Made by a program: the position numbers and the translations under genes. The notes beneath the pieces are model-generated. The model had not been told where the DNA came from and ran no database searches. It saw only the letters and a program-made list of their open reading frames with translations. Positions 1-8,476 of a DNA stretch of 64,000 nucleotides are shown piece by piece (positions within the stretch are counted from its first letter, which is position 1; every line of letters starts with the position of its first letter). The stretch comes from Rhodoferax sp. OV413 (GTDB lineage: Bacteria; Pseudomonadota; Gammaproteobacteria; Burkholderiales; Burkholderiaceae_C), in the NCBI RefSeq assembly GCF_900104385.1, contig NZ_FNJA01000008.1:265743-329742 (forward strand), in the 5' to 3' direction.

Positions 1-953
1 TATATCAGCGCCTGCCCGGGCCGCTGCAAGCGCAGCAAGGCTTCGGCACCGATGATGGCACCGGTCTCCAGGTTCACCTTGGGCTGGTAGTGCAGCACGA
101 AGCCGCCATGGTCCAGCGCCTGGTGCAGCACCACCTCGAGGGTCTGGCGCGCCACCGCCCGCACGGTCATGTCGCTGGAAAACACTTGGTAATTGTTGCG
201 GCCATTCTTCTTGGCCTGGTACATGGCGGTATCGGCGTTGCGCACCAGTGTTTCCACGTCGCCGCCGTCGTCCGGGTAGATGCTCACGCCGATGCTGGCC
301 GACACATGGAGCCGGTGTGGGCCTACCTGGTAGGGCTCGGACGCGGCCTCGATCAGCATGGCGGCGGTGCGGGCCGCGTCTTCCACGGTGTGGATCTCGG
401 CCAGCAGCAGCACGAACTCATCGCCGCCGAGGCGGCACACCGAATCCGACTGGCGCACGCTGTCCTGCATACGCTGGGCCACGGCCTGCAGCAGCTGGTC
501 GCCCACCGCATGGCCGAGTGAATCGTTGATGTGCTTGAAGTTGTCCAGGTCCAGGTAGACCAGGGCCACCTTCTGCTCATGGCGCAGCGCCAGTGCAATC
601 GACTGCTCGAGCCGGTCGGTCAGCAGCGAGCGGTTCGGCAGGCCGGTCAGGATGTCGTGCTTGGCCATGTAGGACATCTGGGCGGTTGCGCCCTCGGCGG
701 TTTCGGTCATGATTTGCGCATGCACCGTGGCCACCACTAGGCGCTCGTTCGCCTCGCGCAGCAGTGCGCCGGCCTGGGCGGCCAGCTCGGCCTTGGCGTA
801 CAGCGCGTCCTCCTGCGCAAGCACGGCTTGCTCGCGCGCTGTGACGGCGGCCTCCCGCCGCTCCAGCATCTGCCGAATCTCTTCTTGCATCTGTAGCCTC
901 TGAGGCCCGACGTTGTCGTCCTTCTGCTCCAGAAATGGGGTTCGGTACATCAT
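1..953 (-). CDS. Diguanylate cyclase/phosphodiesterase (GGDEF-EAL), 3' end cut by window edge
   Basis: Reading leftward from an ATG at 953, the protein begins MMYRTPFLEQ and has a predicted coiled coil over about residues 20-85, then a GGDEF domain containing VYLDLDNFK and an intact RLGGDEF (around 420-440), then the start of an EAL domain with HYQPKVNLETG and GAEALLRL before the window ends. No membrane segment precedes the GGDEF, so it is probably cytoplasmic. Both signature motifs are intact, so cyclase and phosphodiesterase chemistry on c-di-GMP are both possible. A strong AAAGGAGG lies 6 nt before the start. The first ATG overlaps the stop of a short upstream reading frame (ATGA). The C-terminus is missing only because of the window boundary. 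Confidence 0.9.
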   Translation of the reverse strand, partial: MMYRTPFLEQKDDNVGPQRLQMQEEIRQMLERREAAVTAREQAVLAQEDALYAKAELAAQAGALLREANERLVVATVHAQIMTETAEGATAQMSYMAKHDILTGLPNRSLLTDRLEQSIALALRHEQKVALVYLDLDNFKHINDSLGHAVGDQLLQAVAQRMQDSVRQSDSVCRLGGDEFVLLLAEIHTVEDAARTAAMLIEAASEPYQVGPHRLHVSASIGVSIYPDDGGDVETLVRNADTAMYQAKKNGRNNYQVFSSDMTVRAVARQTLEVVLHQALDHGGFVLHYQPKVNLETGAIIGAEALLRLQRPGQALI

Positions 954-1030
954 CGCAGGCCTCCTTTCACGGCGTGGGCTTCCACGGCACGCATGGGGCG
1001 GCCGTCAAACAGCCCCGCGTAGTGCAGCAT
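950..1030 (-). other. Possible 26-aa peptide or read-through tail
   Basis: Immediately after the TAA of the 145-aa gene the same frame stays open for 38 codons and ends at a TGA that overlaps the GGDEF start codon. Its residues (for example KPMLHYAGLFDGRPM) look more protein-like than the alternative frame. The only ATG gives 26 aa and has no visible Shine-Dalgarno. It may be a leader or coupling peptide, or the separated tail of the upstream gene after a recent stop codon. Weakly supported. Confidence 0.25.
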
Positions 1031-1066
1031 GGGTTTGCCAATGGCGATACCGTCATTGCCAGGTGT

Positions 1067-1504
1067 TTAGTCATGGTGGGTGTCCTGTTCAAACGGTGGT
1101 GAAGGAGGTAGCCATACGCAGGCCAGAAGACGTTCGGTCAAAGACTCGCCAATCAGGCTGGCCAACAGCTCGGTAAAAGTGACCAGCAGTGCGCAACCGC
1201 CTTCGGCGGCCTCCAGCGCAGTGCGGCCAACAAAGCGGAGCTTGATGTTTTCCATCGCATCGGCGGCCTCCTGGGCGTTGGTCGGCGTCAGCCAGGGGTA
1301 GCTCTTGACCGTCAGGTACAGCGCCCGGTTCAGCAGCACACTGACCCCGCGCACGCCGATCACCGGCTCCAGCTGGGCGGCCATGGTCTGCCAGGTGCTG
1401 CCCACCGCCTCCAGCACGGCAGCGACATCGGGCGTGTCGCCGGCCCGCTGGGTGAGGGTTCCATGGATGGATTCGTGGGCAGTGGAATGCGCCGCGGTAG
1501 TCAT
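1067..1504 (-). CDS. Conserved hypothetical protein, 145 aa
   Basis: Starts MTTAAHSTAH; the same frame is open further upstream to 1714 but that part reads like non-coding sequence and lies against the intergenic repeat, so the ATG at 1504 is preferred (GGAGCC about 9 nt upstream). The protein is mostly helical with no signal peptide or clear membrane span, has a central stretch LNRALYLTVKSYPWL, and a Pro-rich acidic tail. I do not recognise the family. It lies directly upstream of the partial GGDEF/EAL gene on the same strand, 113 nt away, and is probably co-transcribed with it, which makes a role as partner or input of that enzyme possible but unproven. Confidence 0.6.
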   Translation of the reverse strand: MTTAAHSTAHESIHGTLTQRAGDTPDVAAVLEAVGSTWQTMAAQLEPVIGVRGVSVLLNRALYLTVKSYPWLTPTNAQEAADAMENIKLRFVGRTALEAAEGGCALLVTFTELLASLIGESLTERLLACVWLPPSPPFEQDTHHD

Positions 1505-1737
1505 TTGAAGGGCTCCAGCGCCAGAGTGCACTGCCGTGACCGCCGGGGCGGCCCTGGGGGCAGCACAAATTGAAGAATGGCGTTGAATCGAAAGTCCGGA
1601 CCCGATGGCCTGCAGACCATACCGACGTTTACCAGGTTTCGTCAACCAATGGTGGCGAGCTTCGCCCCATAGGCAGGGGCTGTCTGTGCGGCAGCCCACA
1701 TAGGCAGAACGCACTGCAGCTGCGGGTAGATCGAAAA

Positions 1738-1800
1738 ACTATGGTTTTGATAGCTGCCAGCGCACTATTGGATTGCGCTAGAGCCGTATTTTGCACCTAA
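1738..1800 (+). repeat. Two-hairpin intergenic repeat, copy 1
   Basis: First of about twelve related copies. Layout: hairpin A of the form CTAT-n-TTTTGATAG, then AGCTGCCAGCGCA, a spacer, TGCGCT closing hairpin B, then a purine-rich stretch GAGCC and an AT-rich end. It lies in the 307-nt gap 1505-1811, which otherwise holds no recognisable gene; 1505-1714 is an open but uncharacteristic extension of the upstream frame. Confidence 0.8.
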
Positions 1801-1811
1801 TTTCTAGGCAA

Positions 1812-4121
1812 TCATGGTTGGCCCAGAATGGCTTCAAACTCCGCAATCGGCTGCGGCCGGGCCATCAAATAGCCTTGGTAGGCATGGCAGCCGCTGTGGG
1901 CCAAAAACAGGCGCTGCGCCTCTTCTTCCACACCCTCGGCGATCACGCACAGGCCCAGGCTTTCGGCCAGGGCGATCACCATGCGGGCGATGGCGGCGTC
2001 GTTCGGATCGACCAGAATGTCCTTGATAAAGCCCTGGTCGATCTTCAGCTGGTCCAGCGGCAGGCGCTTCAAATAGGTGAGCGACGAATAGCCGGTGCCG
2101 AAGTCGTCCAGCGAAAAGCCCACGCCGCTGGACTTCAGCGCGTCCATCTTGCGGATGGTGGCCTCCACATCGTCGACCAGCACGCTCTCAGTGAGCTCCA
2201 GCTTGAGCTTGCGTGGCTGGGCGCCGGAGTCGCGCAGCACCGCCAGCACCTGCGCAACAAAATCCTCCTGCTGCATTTGCTTGGCGCTGACGTTCACCGC
2301 AATGCTGAGCTCGGCGGTTTCCGGGCGCAGGGCCCACAGCGCCAGTTGGGCGCAGGCCGTCTGCAGCACCCAGTGGCCCAGCGGCAGGATCAGACCGGTT
2401 TCTTCGGCCAGGGGAATGAAGTCCGCCGGCCCCACCATGCCCCGCCGCGGGTGCTGCCAGCGCAGCAGCACCTCGGCCCCGGTGATCTGGCGCTGGCCCA
2501 CCACCTGTGGCTGGTAGTGCAAGACGAACTGCTGCAGCCGCAGGGCTTCGCGCAGGTCAGACTCCAGCACCGCGCGTTCGCTCACCGCGGCCTGCATCGC
2601 CGCATCAAAAAAGCGCAAGGTGTTGCGGCCCGCGGTCTTGGCCTGGTACATCGCCAGGTCGGCCTGCTTGAGCAGCTCGTCGATGGAGTTGCGCGGCCCG
2701 TCGAACAGCGTGACGCCGATGCTCGGGGTGCTGCGCACGTCATGCCCTGCCAGCGGGTAAGACAGGTTCAGCGCGTTGAAGATCTTCTCGCCCACCGCCC
2801 GGCAATGCGTGGCCACCTCGTCGGGGTTGCCGCCCAGGTCTTCCAGAATCACCACGAACTCGTCGCCGCCCAGGCGGGCCACGGTGTCGCCCTCGCGCAC
2901 ACAGGTCACCAGGCGCTGCGCCACCTGCTGCAGCAGCAGGTCGCCCTTGTCGTGGCCCAGGGTGTCGTTCAGGGTTTTGAAATGGTCGAGGTCGATGAAC
3001 AGCAAGGCGCCACATTTGCCGCTGCGGGCACTGGCCACCAAAGCATGCTTGAGCCGGTCCATCAGCAGGCGGCGGTTCGGCAGCAGGGTCAGCGGGTCGT
3101 AGAAGGCCAGGCTGTTGATCTCGTCCTCGGCGGCTTTGCGCGCGGTGAAGTCTTCGATCACCCAGATGCTGCCGGCCTGCGGCTGCTGCGGGTCCAGGCC
3201 GCGCTTGCGCACCTGCGCCCAGAACTGCGTGCCGTCCTGGCGCTGCAAAAACCGCAGTTCTTCGTCTGGCCCGCCCTCGGCTGCCGGCCCGCCCTGCGGG
3301 TACAGCGTGCTGGCCGGCAAGCCCGCCATGGCGCCAGGGCCGTAGCCAAAAATCTGCTCGGCATGGTGGTTGGCGATGTGCAGGCGGCCGTCGCGCACAA
3401 ACAGCACGCCCACCTGCACATTGCTCAAGATCACCTGCTGCTCGGCGAACGAGGTTTTCAGGTCCTTGCGCATGCGGTCCATCTGCTGGGCCAGGCGGCC
3501 GATTTCGTCCGGCCGCTCCCAGCCTATGGGTTGCTCGAAGTTGCCGCCGGCCAGCCGGTTGGAGAACAGCGTCAACCTGTGCAGCGGCCGCAGCACACGC
3601 AGATGCAAGGCCACCAGAATGCAGCCCAGGGACAGCACGAACTGCCCCAGCAGGATGAACGCATAGGCCCGGCGGTCCCGGGCAAACTCCTGCTGCTTCA
3701 GGCCGTCGTCGACCTCGATCTCGACGAAGCCAGCCACCTCCTCGGTGCCCGCGCTGCGCATCAGCAGCGGCCTCTGCACCACCTGGGACTTCCCCAGCCT
3801 GCGCTGGGGCTGTTCCAGCACCACGATAGGCACCTTGTCGGAATCGCTGACCGTGATCCGCACCACCTGCGGGTCCAGCAGGGCCGATTGCCCGATGGTG
3901 CTCACACCAATCGTGTTGTAGTTCCACACCGGAACCGCCAGGCTGTTGGACAGCTGCGAAGCCCTTTCGTCCAGGTAGGCAGACAGCTCCTTGTTGATCT
4001 GCGCCTGGCGCAGATAACTGAGGGTCATGACGCCGATCAGCGCGGGCACGAACAGGCCGGCCGCCATCGCGACCACGATGCCCACGCTCAGGCTGCTGAG
4101 CCGGCCGCCTGGGCTAGACAT
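1812..4121 (-). CDS. Membrane sensor with HAMP, PAS, GGDEF and EAL domains
   Basis: 769 aa from ATG 4121 (a TTG start 18 nt upstream is also open; neither has a strong ribosome site). Order: membrane segment 11-35, periplasmic region 36-151, second membrane segment about 152-172, HAMP about 175-230, PAS about 230-330, GGDEF with intact RLGGDEF (418-422), and EAL with EVLLRW (550-555) in place of the usual EALLRW. The rest of the EAL core is preserved (LDDFGTGYSS, ELTES, IAEGVE). It turns over c-di-GMP at the inner membrane; which activity dominates cannot be told. The gene begins 43 nt after the stop of a sugar-binding protein gene, so the two are probably one operon and the periplasmic domain is a plausible receiver for that protein. 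Confidence 0.92.
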   Translation of the reverse strand: MSSPGGRLSSLSVGIVVAMAAGLFVPALIGVMTLSYLRQAQINKELSAYLDERASQLSNSLAVPVWNYNTIGVSTIGQSALLDPQVVRITVSDSDKVPIVVLEQPQRRLGKSQVVQRPLLMRSAGTEEVAGFVEIEVDDGLKQQEFARDRRAYAFILLGQFVLSLGCILVALHLRVLRPLHRLTLFSNRLAGGNFEQPIGWERPDEIGRLAQQMDRMRKDLKTSFAEQQVILSNVQVGVLFVRDGRLHIANHHAEQIFGYGPGAMAGLPASTLYPQGGPAAEGGPDEELRFLQRQDGTQFWAQVRKRGLDPQQPQAGSIWVIEDFTARKAAEDEINSLAFYDPLTLLPNRRLLMDRLKHALVASARSGKCGALLFIDLDHFKTLNDTLGHDKGDLLLQQVAQRLVTCVREGDTVARLGGDEFVVILEDLGGNPDEVATHCRAVGEKIFNALNLSYPLAGHDVRSTPSIGVTLFDGPRNSIDELLKQADLAMYQAKTAGRNTLRFFDAAMQAAVSERAVLESDLREALRLQQFVLHYQPQVVGQRQITGAEVLLRWQHPRRGMVGPADFIPLAEETGLILPLGHWVLQTACAQLALWALRPETAELSIAVNVSAKQMQQEDFVAQVLAVLRDSGAQPRKLKLELTESVLVDDVEATIRKMDALKSSGVGFSLDDFGTGYSSLTYLKRLPLDQLKIDQGFIKDILVDPNDAAIARMVIALAESLGLCVIAEGVEEEAQRLFLAHSGCHAYQGYLMARPQPIAEFEAILGQP

Positions 4122-4163
4122 AGGTCGGTACCGACGCAAAGAATGGCATCAAGGGGCTGGGTT

Positions 4164-5120
4164 TCAGCAGCGGCTGCACATCAGTTTCTGGATCTCGGGG
4201 GTCTTGTAGTTGGTGCGCGTCACCATGGTGATGTCGGTAAAAATGGTCCGATTTTGTATCGCCTGGCTGCGGGCCGCGGCGGCGGCGGCCTGTATGCCCT
4301 TGTAGCCCATCTGGGTGGGGTTCTGGATCACCAGTCCATGGATCTCCTGCTGCTCCAGGCCGGAGAGCAGAAAGTCGGTGGAATCGAAGCCGATGAAGCG
4401 CAGCTTACCGGCCAGGCCTTTGTCGCGCAGGGCGCGCAGCATGCCATCGGTGGAGGATTCGTTGACCGCAAACACGCCGTCTATACCCGGATGCGCCGCC
4501 AACAATTGGGTGGCACTGTGCCGCGCCTTGCCTATCGAGCCGCCGCCATAGACATCGGCCACCAGCGTGATCTTCGGGGCCTTTTCCTTCAGGTAGTCGA
4601 CAAAGCCCTGGGCCCGGTCATCGGTGGACGCGCTGCCCGCCACCGTCCGCAACATTGCCACCTTGCCCTGGTTCTGCAGCAAGCCCGCCAGGGTCTTGGC
4701 CGCCAACTGCCCGCCCGCGTAGTTGTCGGAGGTGACAAAGTTGAGGTGCTGGTTGCCGTCCAGCCCCGAGTCGACAGCAATCACCTTGATGCCCAGGGCC
4801 ACGGCCTTCTGCACCGATTCGACCAGGCGCGCCCGGTCGGTGGGCGCGATCAGGATCGCATCCACCCCGGGCTTGGTGTAGAGCTGGACGATCTTGATCT
4901 GGGAATCGGTATCGTCGTTGTGCGCCGGGCCGCGCCAGGTGAGCTTGACGTGGCCGTCGTCCTGCACCGCTTTGTCGACCCCGATGCGCATCAGCTCCCA
5001 GAAAACCTGGTCGCTGGACTTGGGGATGAAAACGATGTTGACGTCTTTTTCAGCCGCCTGTGCCGTGCAGAGCACCAGGAACAAGCAGCCAACCAACACG
5101 GTACGAAAGAACTGCTTCAT
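4164..5120 (-). CDS. Periplasmic sugar-binding protein (RbsB/type I family)
   Basis: 318 aa starting MKQFFRTVLV; AAGGGGATACAA precedes the ATG at 5120, and the longer open frame to 5222 is not needed. Signal peptide about 1-22, cut after AQA. The mature protein has the two-lobe type I periplasmic-binding fold seen in RbsB-like proteins: KSSDQVFWELMRIG near the start, DAILIAPTDRA, VIAVDSG, and GFDSTDFLLSG in the second lobe. No ABC permease or ATPase gene is next to it. Its only partner is the downstream membrane GGDEF/EAL sensor, so a signalling role (ligand-bound protein contacting the sensor's periplasmic domain) is more likely than transport. The ligand is unknown; sugars or AI-2-like molecules are typical of the family. 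Confidence 0.85.
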   Translation of the reverse strand: MKQFFRTVLVGCLFLVLCTAQAAEKDVNIVFIPKSSDQVFWELMRIGVDKAVQDDGHVKLTWRGPAHNDDTDSQIKIVQLYTKPGVDAILIAPTDRARLVESVQKAVALGIKVIAVDSGLDGNQHLNFVTSDNYAGGQLAAKTLAGLLQNQGKVAMLRTVAGSASTDDRAQGFVDYLKEKAPKITLVADVYGGGSIGKARHSATQLLAAHPGIDGVFAVNESSTDGMLRALRDKGLAGKLRFIGFDSTDFLLSGLEQQEIHGLVIQNPTQMGYKGIQAAAAAARSQAIQNRTIFTDITMVTRTNYKTPEIQKLMCSRC

Positions 5121-5265
5121 TTGTATCCCCTTGGTGATGTTCGCCGCACACTTCTGCTTACCCAAGACGGGCCCCCAATGCACACCTTGTAACCTGAAGA
5201 TAAACGATTCAAACATAAGCACCGCAAGAACATACCCTTGCCTGCCGATAACCCAGCAGCACGCA

Positions 5266-5290
5266 AATAGGGCGCACCTGGCGCCCTATT
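5266..5290. terminator. 10-bp perfect hairpin, terminator-like
   Basis: AATAGGGCGC and GCGCCCTATT form a perfect 10-bp stem around a 5-nt loop (ACCTG). It lies after the stop of the minus-strand reductase gene and before the binding-protein gene. There is a short T run on the plus side (GTTTTGA) but no long poly-T, so it may be a terminator or part of the adjoining repeat. Confidence 0.45.
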
Positions 5291-5347
5291 GTTTTGATAG
5301 CACCCCGCGCTGAATCTACCAGCGCTGGAGCCCGATTTCGCTTGTAA
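5285..5347 (+). repeat. Two-hairpin intergenic repeat, copy 2
   Basis: CTATTGTTTTGATAG followed by CGCGCT, a short spacer, AGCGCTGGAGCCCGATT. It sits against the stop codon of the reductase gene on the minus strand, and its first arm is shared with the 5266-5290 hairpin. Confidence 0.75.
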
Positions 5348-5348
5348 A

Positions 5349-5993
5349 TCAGTTGGCTACGGTAAAACGCTTCTGCACGTGCTTGGGCGTTTCGATCTCA
5401 TCGACGATGGCCACGGCCAGGTCGGCCACCGAGATGCCCGAAGGTGCATCGCCCACACCGGGCAGCAGCTCGTCCGCACCCACGCGGTATTGGCCGGTGC
5501 GTTCGCCGGGTGCCAGGGCGATCGGGGGCGACAAGAAGGTCCAGGCCAAGGAGGCTTCTTTGTACAGACGGTTCAGCAGCTCGCGGGCCGCCAGCGCGCC
5601 CTGCTTGTATTCGGCCGGGAACGGTGGCGTGTCCACCAGCTGCACGCCGGGCGCAACGAACAGGCTGCCGGCACCGCCGACGGCCAGCACGCGCTTCACG
5701 CCGGCCTGCTTGGCGCCGTCCAGAATCGCCTGACTACCTTGCAGGAACAGGTCGTAAATCTTGGGCTCGGTCCAGCCGGGGTTGTAGGCGCTGATGACGG
5801 CGTCCACGCCGGCCACGGCCTGGGCCACCTGGGCGGGGTCCAGCGCGTCGGCAGCTACCACCGTCAAGCCGGTTTGCGGCGCGATCTTGGACGGGGTGCG
5901 GGCCAGCGCCGTGACCTGGTGGCCGCGGCTGAGCAGTTCGGTGAGTACGGCGGCGCCGACAAAGCCGGTCGCGCCAATCAAGGCAATCTTCAT
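5349..5993 (-). CDS. NAD(P)-binding reductase, NmrA/SDR-like
   Basis: 214 aa. The N-terminal Rossmann motif GATGFVG (residues 8-14) and Arg at the end of the second strand (ALARTPSK) point to NADP(H). The short length, VISAYNPGW and the end LAVAIVDEIETP are typical of the atypical-SDR group of NAD(P)H-binding reductases (YwnB/NmrA type). GAGGACTTGAT precedes the ATG. The gene is divergent from a LysR regulator 112 nt away, the classic layout for a LysR-controlled target. The substrate cannot be inferred. Confidence 0.85.
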   Translation of the reverse strand: MKIALIGATGFVGAAVLTELLSRGHQVTALARTPSKIAPQTGLTVVAADALDPAQVAQAVAGVDAVISAYNPGWTEPKIYDLFLQGSQAILDGAKQAGVKRVLAVGGAGSLFVAPGVQLVDTPPFPAEYKQGALAARELLNRLYKEASLAWTFLSPPIALAPGERTGQYRVGADELLPGVGDAPSGISVADLAVAIVDEIETPKHVQKRFTVAN

Positions 5994-6045
5994 ATCAAGT
6001 CCTCGCAGAGCAGTGGTTAAGGGCTCTAGTGTGATTTCTTCACAA

Positions 6046-6071
6046 GCGATTGAATAGACGGTTTAATTCGC
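6046..6071. promoter_or_regulatory. Candidate LysR operator between divergent genes
   Basis: The 112-nt divergent gap contains an imperfect dyad, GCGATTGAAT and TTTAATTCGC on either side of AGACGG, about 35 nt before the LysR start. LysR-type regulators commonly bind T-N11-A dyads in such gaps. Seen by eye only. Confidence 0.35.
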
Positions 6072-6105
6072 TATTACCCTGAAGCTGTACTACACAATCA
6101 AGCCT

Positions 6106-7002
6106 ATGGACCAACTCAAACGCATGGGGATATTTGCCGAGGTGGTGGCCGCCGGCTCGCTCACCGCAGCGGCCCGGCAGCTGGACATGACGCCCTCGGC
6201 CGTCAGCCAGCACCTGCGCCAGCTCGAAAAATCGCTGGGCCTGGCCTTGCTGCACCGCTCGACCCGCAAGCTGACCCTGACCGAAGCCGGTGCCCGCTAC
6301 CACGTGGGCTGCGCGGCCATGGTGGCGGCCGCGCGCTCGGCCGACCAGGCGCTGGCCCGGCTGCGCGACGAGCCCGAGGGCGAGCTGCGGCTGGCTGCGC
6401 CCATCGGCTTTGCCAGCCTGCTGGCCAGCGCGCTGCAGCCGCTGCGCAGCCACCCCAAGCTGACGCTGCGCCTGCTGCTGGACGATGCGGTGATCGACCT
6501 GATCGAAGCCCGGGTCGACATTGCGCTGCGTGTCGGCCAACTTGCCAATTCCAGCCTGGTGGCGCGCAAGATCGGCAGCATGGGCTGCCAGCTGTGCGCC
6601 GCACCCGCCTACCTGGCCGAGCACGGCTGGCCCCAGCAGCCGCAGGATTTGCGTCAGCACGCCTGGCTGGGCAGCGGCGCCGACAACACCAGCTTCGACA
6701 CGCTGGAGCTGCACGGCCCGGACGGTGCGCTGCAGGTGGTGCAGCTCGAAGGCCGGGTCCAGGCCACGCAGGTGTCGGCACTGCATGCGCTGGGCGTGGC
6801 AGGCTGGGGCATTTGCATGGCAGTGCGCAAAGAAGATTTCCAGGCCCTGGCCGATGGGCGGCTGATGCCGGTGCTGCCCGGCTGGCGGCTCAACGACCTG
6901 CCGGTCTACGCGGTCACCCCGCGCCGCGGCGAGCAGCCGGCCAAGGTGCGGCACACGCTAGACCTGCTGGCCAGCTACTTTGCCGAGGCCCATGCGCCCT
7001 AG
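6106..7002 (+). CDS. LysR-family transcriptional regulator
   Basis: 298 aa. N-terminal winged helix: residues 1-60 include FAEVVAAGSLTAAARQLDMTPSAVS split over the HTH, then [15 protein letters not shown]. Residues 90-295 form the periplasmic-binding-like effector domain, typical of the CrgA/DsdC-like subgroup (DLIEARVDIALRVG). It is divergent from the reductase gene and is the likely regulator of it. The gene ends 64 nt before the stop of the convergent transporter gene, with a repeat copy between them. Confidence 0.92.
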   Translation: MDQLKRMGIFAEVVAAGSLTAAARQLDMTPSAVSQHLRQLEKSLGLALLHRSTRKLTLTEAGARYHVGCAAMVAAARSADQALARLRDEPEGELRLAAPIGFASLLASALQPLRSHPKLTLRLLLDDAVIDLIEARVDIALRVGQLANSSLVARKIGSMGCQLCAAPAYLAEHGWPQQPQDLRQHAWLGSGADNTSFDTLELHGPDGALQVVQLEGRVQATQVSALHALGVAGWGICMAVRKEDFQALADGRLMPVLPGWRLNDLPVYAVTPRRGEQPAKVRHTLDLLASYFAEAHAP

Positions 7003-7007
7003 CAAAA

Positions 7008-7062
7008 ACTACGGTTTTGATAGCATCCAGCGCAGGTACTACCTGCGCTACAGCCTGTTTTG
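7008..7062 (+). repeat. Two-hairpin intergenic repeat, copy 3
   Basis: CTACGGTTTTGATAG, then AGCGCAGGTACTACCTGCGCT (hairpin B perfect over 8 bp). It fills the gap between the convergent stops of LysR and the MFS gene and may serve as a shared terminator. Confidence 0.8.
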
Positions 7063-7065
7063 GCT

Positions 7066-8364
7066 TCAATGGTCGTCGTGCAGGTACGTGGCCTGGCGTG
7101 GCAACAGCCAGCTGACGGCGAAGGCCAGCACCATCATGCCGGTGACGTACCAGTAGAAGTAGGACTCGTAGCCCATGGACTTCAGGCCCAGCGCCACGTA
7201 TTCGGCACTACCACCAAAGATCGCGTTGCCCACCGCGTACGACAGGCCCACGCCCAGGGCGCGCACTTCGGGCGGGAACATCTCGGCCTTCACGATGCCA
7301 CCGACCGAGGTGTAGAAGCTGACCACGGCCAAGGCGATGGTGATCAACACGCCGGCCAGCAGCGGGCTGGTCACGCTCTGCAACGTGGTGAGGATGGGCA
7401 CCGTCATCAGCGTGCCCAGCGCGCCGAACAGCAGCATGTTGTTGCGCCGACCGATGCGGTCCGACAAGGCGCCAAACACCGGCTGCATGCACATGTAGAG
7501 GAACAGGCAGGCGGTCATCACATTGCTGGCGGTCTTGATCGACATGCCGGCCGAGTTCACCAGGTACTTCTGCATATAGGTGGTGAAGGTGTAGAACACC
7601 AGCGAGCCGCCGGCGGTATAGCCCAGCACCACCAGCAGCGCACGCTTGTGGTTTTTCAGCAGCTCGGCCACGCTGCCGGCGCCCTTGGAGTTGCGCGTCT
7701 GCGCGGTGGTGGTTTCGTGCAGCGTGCGGCGCAGCAGCAGCGCCACCACGGCGGTCAACGCGCCCAGCACGAACGGGATGCGCCAGCCCCAGCTTTTCAG
7801 CTCGGCCTCGTCCAGCAGCTGCTGCAGGATGACGACCACCAGCACTGCCAGCAGCTGGCCTCCGATCAGGGTGACGTACTGGAACGACGAGAAAAACCCG
7901 CGCTGGCCGCGCATCGCCACCTCGCTCATATAGGTGGCGGTGGTCCCATATTCTCCGCCCACCGACAGGCCTTGCAGCAGCCGCGCCGTCAGCAGTAGCA
8001 CCGGTGCCATGGCACCGATGCTGGCATAGGTGGGCAGGCAGGCGATCAGCAGCGAGCCTGCGCACATCATCACCACCGACACCACCATCGAGGTCTTGCG
8101 GCCCTTGCGGTCGGCCAAGCGACCGAAGATCCAGCCGCCAATCGGCCGCATCAAAAAGCCGGCGGCAAACACCCCGGCGGTGTTCAGCAGCTGGGCTGTG
8201 GGGTCGGACTTGGGGAAGAAGGCCGGCGCGAAGTAGATGGCGCAGAAGGCGTAGATGTAGAAGTCAAACCACTCCACCAGATTGCCCGACGACGCGGCAA
8301 TGATGGCGAAGATACGTTTGCGCTTTTCGTCAGAGCTGTAGGGAAGGGGCAGTACGGCGTTCAT
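7066..8364 (-). CDS. MFS carrier of the alpha-ketoglutarate/metabolite:H+ symporter type
   Basis: 432 aa from ATG 8364 (AAGGACGCCC upstream; the frame continues to 8466 without good context). Twelve membrane segments are expected. The region [12 protein letters not shown] near residue 30 and the loop 2-3 motif [10 protein letters not shown] are hallmarks of the KgtP/ProP branch, and [13 protein letters not shown] is typical of KgtP-like proteins. It imports a carboxylate or related metabolite with H+. It follows the response-regulator gene by 112 nt on the same strand, and the kinase further upstream resembles DctB, so the three genes look like a substrate-induced uptake system. Confidence 0.85.
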   Translation of the reverse strand: MNAVLPLPYSSDEKRKRIFAIIAASSGNLVEWFDFYIYAFCAIYFAPAFFPKSDPTAQLLNTAGVFAAGFLMRPIGGWIFGRLADRKGRKTSMVVSVVMMCAGSLLIACLPTYASIGAMAPVLLLTARLLQGLSVGGEYGTTATYMSEVAMRGQRGFFSSFQYVTLIGGQLLAVLVVVILQQLLDEAELKSWGWRIPFVLGALTAVVALLLRRTLHETTTAQTRNSKGAGSVAELLKNHKRALLVVLGYTAGGSLVFYTFTTYMQKYLVNSAGMSIKTASNVMTACLFLYMCMQPVFGALSDRIGRRNNMLLFGALGTLMTVPILTTLQSVTSPLLAGVLITIALAVVSFYTSVGGIVKAEMFPPEVRALGVGLSYAVGNAIFGGSAEYVALGLKSMGYESYFYWYVTGMMVLAFAVSWLLPRQATYLHDDH

Positions 8365-8476
8365 GGGCGTCCTTGTCTCGGTGAACTTGTGGCTGGCAGT
8401 GTCTTGCGCCGCCGCGCGCCTGTCGTCCGTAACAATCCGCCCCGCCCTCTGCGTAGCTCTACGCAAGGGTAATTAC

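Noticed and set aside
1791..5192. 1133-codon open frame on the plus strand
   Set aside because: Antisense to the GGDEF/EAL and sugar-binding genes; rich in His/Gln/Arg/Ala as expected from the reverse of high-GC coding DNA, with no domain pattern.
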